Assembly (NCBI RefSeq): GCF_051020975.1 | Contig: NW_027478165.1 | Span: 10,276,001-10,340,000, forward strand | Direction: 5' to 3' | DNA from: Osmia lignaria lignaria | Taxonomy: Eukaryota > Arthropoda > Insecta > Hymenoptera > Megachilidae | DNA length: 64,000 nucleotides | Shown here: positions 61,952 through 64,000 of the stretch, piece after piece | Layout: the number at the start of each line of letters is the position of its first letter | Position numbering within the stretch: the first letter of the stretch is position 1 | Notes under the pieces: model-generated | Told to the model about the DNA's origin: nothing | Database searches by the model: none | What the model saw: the letters and a program-made list of their open reading frames with translations, nothing else | Position numbers and translations under genes: made by a program

Positions 61952-64000
61952 GATCAGATGCGTAGTTCTCGAGATATATCAAGATATTTAAAAGTTCCGA
62001 AGCCGCACCAACATAATAGAGATACAGAAACACCGTGGCCCCTTTCTTTCAGATAGCTATGCACTATTGCGAGCTGCAAATGCCACTTCCAGCTTAGCTG
62101 TGCAGAAGAAGAACAACAAGAAGAAGAAATATCTCGAAATATGTCCGTCAGGCCCCTTACCTTGAGATAAATCTGCAAATATCTCGGAAACGAAGCGAGC
62201 TATGGCAAAATGTTAAGAGACCTTTTTTGTAGAGAATTAAGTTTCCTACTTTTTATCTTCTATGATATTTTCTGATCAGATGCGTAGTTCTCGAGATATA
62301 TCAAGATATTTAAAAGTTCCGAAGCCGCACCAACATAATAGAGATACAGAAACACCGTGGCCCCTCTCTTTGAGATAACTCTGCACAATTGCGAGCTGCA
62401 AATGCCACTTCCAGCTTAGCTGTGCAGAAGAAGAGCAACAAGAAGAAGAAATATCTCGAAATATGTCCGACAGGCCCCTTCCCTTGAGATAAATCTGCAA
62501 ATATCTCGGAAACGAAGCGAGCTATGGCGAAATGTTAAGAGACCTTTTTTGTAGAGAATTAAGTTTCCTACTTTTTATCTTCTATGATATTTTTTGATCA
62601 GATGCGTAGTTCTCGAGATAGATCAAGATACTTAAAAGTTCCGAAGCCGCACCAACATAATAGAGATACAGAAACACCGTGGCCCCTCTCTTTGAGACAA
62701 CTCTGCACTATTGCGAGCTGCAAATGCCACTTCCAGCTTAGCTGTGCAGAAGAAGAACAACAAGAAGAAGAAATATCTCGAAATATGTCCGTCAGGCCCC
62801 TTCCCTTGAGATAAATCTGCAAATATCTCGGAAACGAAGCGAGCTATGACAAAATGTTTAGAGACCTTTTTTGTAGAGAATTAAGTTGCCTACTTTTTAT
62901 GTTCTATGATATTTTTTGATCAGATGCGTAGTTCTCGAGATATATCAAGATATTTAAAAGTTCCGAAGCCGCACCAACATAATAGAGATACAGAAACACC
63001 GTGGCCCCTTTCTTTGAGATAACTCTGCACTATTGCGAGCTGCAAATGCCACTTCCAGCTTAACTGTGCAGAGGAAGAACAACAAGAAGAAGAAATATCT
63101 CGAAATATGTCCGTCAGGCCAGTTCCTTTGAGCTGAATCTGCAAATATCTCGGAAACGAAGCGAGCTATGGCAAAATGTTAAGAGACGTTTTTTGTAGAG
63201 AATTATGTTTCCTACAATTTATGTTCTATGATATTTTTTGATCAGAAGCGTAGTTTTCGAGATATATCGAGATATTTAAAAGTTCCGAAGCCGCACCAAC
63301 ATAATAGAGATACAGAAACACCGTGGCCCCTTTCTTTGAGATAACTCTGCACTAGTGCGAGCCGCAAATGCCACTTCCAGCTTAGCTGTGCAGAAGAAGA
63401 ACAACAAGAAGAAGAAATATCTCGAAATATGTCCGTCAGGCCCCTTCCCTTGAGATAAATCTGCACATATCTCGGAAACGAAGCGAGCTATGGCAAAATG
63501 TTAAGAGACCTTTTTTGTAGCGGATTAAGTTTCCTACTTTTTATGTTCTATGATATTTTTTGATCAGATGCGTAGTTCTCGAGATATATCAAGATATTTA
63601 AAAGTTCCGAAGCCGCACCAACATAATAGAGATACAGAAACACCGTGGCCCCTTTCTTTCAGATAGCTATGCACTATTGCGAGCTGCAAATGCCACTTCC
63701 AGCTTAGCTGTGCAGAAGAAGAACAACAAGAAGAAGAAATATCTCGAAATATGTCCGTCAGGCCCCTTACCTTGAGATAAATCTGCAAATATCTCGGAAA
63801 CGAAGCGAGCTATGGCAAAATGTTAAGAGACCTTTTTTGTAGAGAATTAAGTTTCCTACTTTTTATCTTCTATGATATTTTCTGATCAGATGCGTAGTTC
63901 TCGAGATATATCAAGATATTTAAAAGTTCCGAAGCCGCACCAACATAATAGAGATACAGAAACACCGTGGCCCCTTTCTTTGAGATAACTCTGCACTAGT

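Larger units (their letters stand above)
1..64000. repeat. Satellite DNA array, 322-bp monomer, 198 complete copies
   Basis: Seen: the same 322-bp unit repeats head to tail from the first to the last base, always in one orientation, with no foreign insertion. Phased on GATC of the TGATCA box, complete monomers start at 140 and the last ends at 63883, with partial copies at both edges. The net length drift over 198 monomers is only 12 bp, all explained by eight short monomers. The consensus is about 39% GC. Known: long homogeneous arrays of 150-360-bp monomers are typical of eukaryotic centromeric and pericentromeric heterochromatin. Inferred: a (peri)centromeric satellite, probably of an insect. 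I do not recognise the family, and nothing here proves centromere function. Confidence 0.98.
61308..64000 (+). repeat. Pentameric HOR, 1610 bp unit, second copy runs off the window
   Basis: Monomers 61308, 61630 and 61952 match 62918, 63240 and 63562, with AAGTTGCCTAC just upstream of both. Shared markers are CTTAACTGTGC in the C monomer, CTGCACATATC and GTAGCGGATTAAG in the B monomer, and TTTCAGATAGCTATGC and GCCCCTTACC in the A monomer. Correspondence weakens near 63975, where the partial last monomer has CCCCTTTC and GCACTAGT against CCCCTCTC and GCACAATT at 62365-62400. The unit begins with the C-B dimer. Confidence 0.88.

Noticed and set aside
142..63788. A conserved 74-codon minus-strand reading frame in most monomers, as if a tandem gene family
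   Set aside because: The frame opens with TTG, not ATG. The 322-bp period shifts its phase by one base per monomer. Several HOR units carry stops in it (GAACATCAAG giving TGA, GAGCTAAATC giving TAG near 16126). The low-complexity serine/cysteine run is simply the reverse of the GAA/CAA tract. It is open by chance and copied with the repeat.
1..64000. CRISPR-like or phage-like regular repeat array
   Set aside because: There are no short direct repeats separated by unique spacers. The entire 322-bp period is repeated, and there are no cas-like genes.

Overview
The whole 64 kb window is one uninterrupted tandem array of a satellite DNA. Every base falls inside head-to-tail copies of a 322-bp monomer, all in the same orientation. 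Phased on the near-invariant TGATCA box, with each monomer starting at its GATC, there is a partial copy at 1-139, 198 complete monomers at 140-63883, and a partial copy at 63884-64000. No gene, RNA gene, transposon, unique-sequence island or inversion interrupts the array. The consensus has 126 G+C in 322 bases by hand count (about 39% GC). An array this long and homogeneous, with a monomer of about two nucleosome lengths, points to eukaryotic (peri)centromeric or subtelomeric heterochromatin. The size and AT-richness fit insect satellites such as those of beetles or wasps, but I do not recognise the family, and the lineage call is inference only.

Monomers sort into a few haplotypes defined by linked substitutions. 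Type A has GATCAGATGC, CTCGAG and GCACTATTGC. Type B has GATCAGAAGC, TTTTCGAG and the palindrome GCACTAGTGC. Type C has five clustered substitutions in the segment after GTCAGGCC. Type D has AGCTGGAA, which completes a hairpin. Many monomers are mosaics of these. Length is nearly frozen: 190 of 198 monomers are exactly 322 bp, two are 319 bp and six are 321 bp.

Above the monomer level the array is a patchwork of local higher-order repeats (HORs). Approximate layout: 7-mer and 9-mer relationships at 0-4.6 kb; 4-mer and 5-mer cassettes at 3.7-9.4 kb; a 5-mer at 10.4-12.9 kb; a recurring triplet at 14-18.2 kb that reappears at 20.7 and 23.0 kb; a tandem monomer doublet at 19.1-19.8 kb; 7-, 8- and 10-mer offsets at 20-26 kb; three 6-mer blocks at 26.5-32.3 kb; another 6-mer at 33.9-37.5 kb; a doublet at 38.5-39.1 kb; a three-copy 1931-bp 6-mer at 41.0-46.3 kb; a 966-bp triplet at 48.4-50.9 kb; a 966/965-bp triplet at 53.6-55.3 kb; repeated C-B dimers at 55.5-59.4 kb; and a 1610-bp 5-mer at 61.3 kb running off the right edge.

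The 74-codon minus-strand reading frame seen in most monomers is a by-product of the repeat and not a gene. It opens at TTG, its phase shifts by one base per monomer because 322 is not a multiple of 3, and several HOR units carry fixed in-frame stops. The noteworthy biology is therefore structural: length stasis, a mosaic of monomer haplotypes, recurrent hexameric HORs, and conserved dyad, mirror and direct-repeat motifs inside the monomer.
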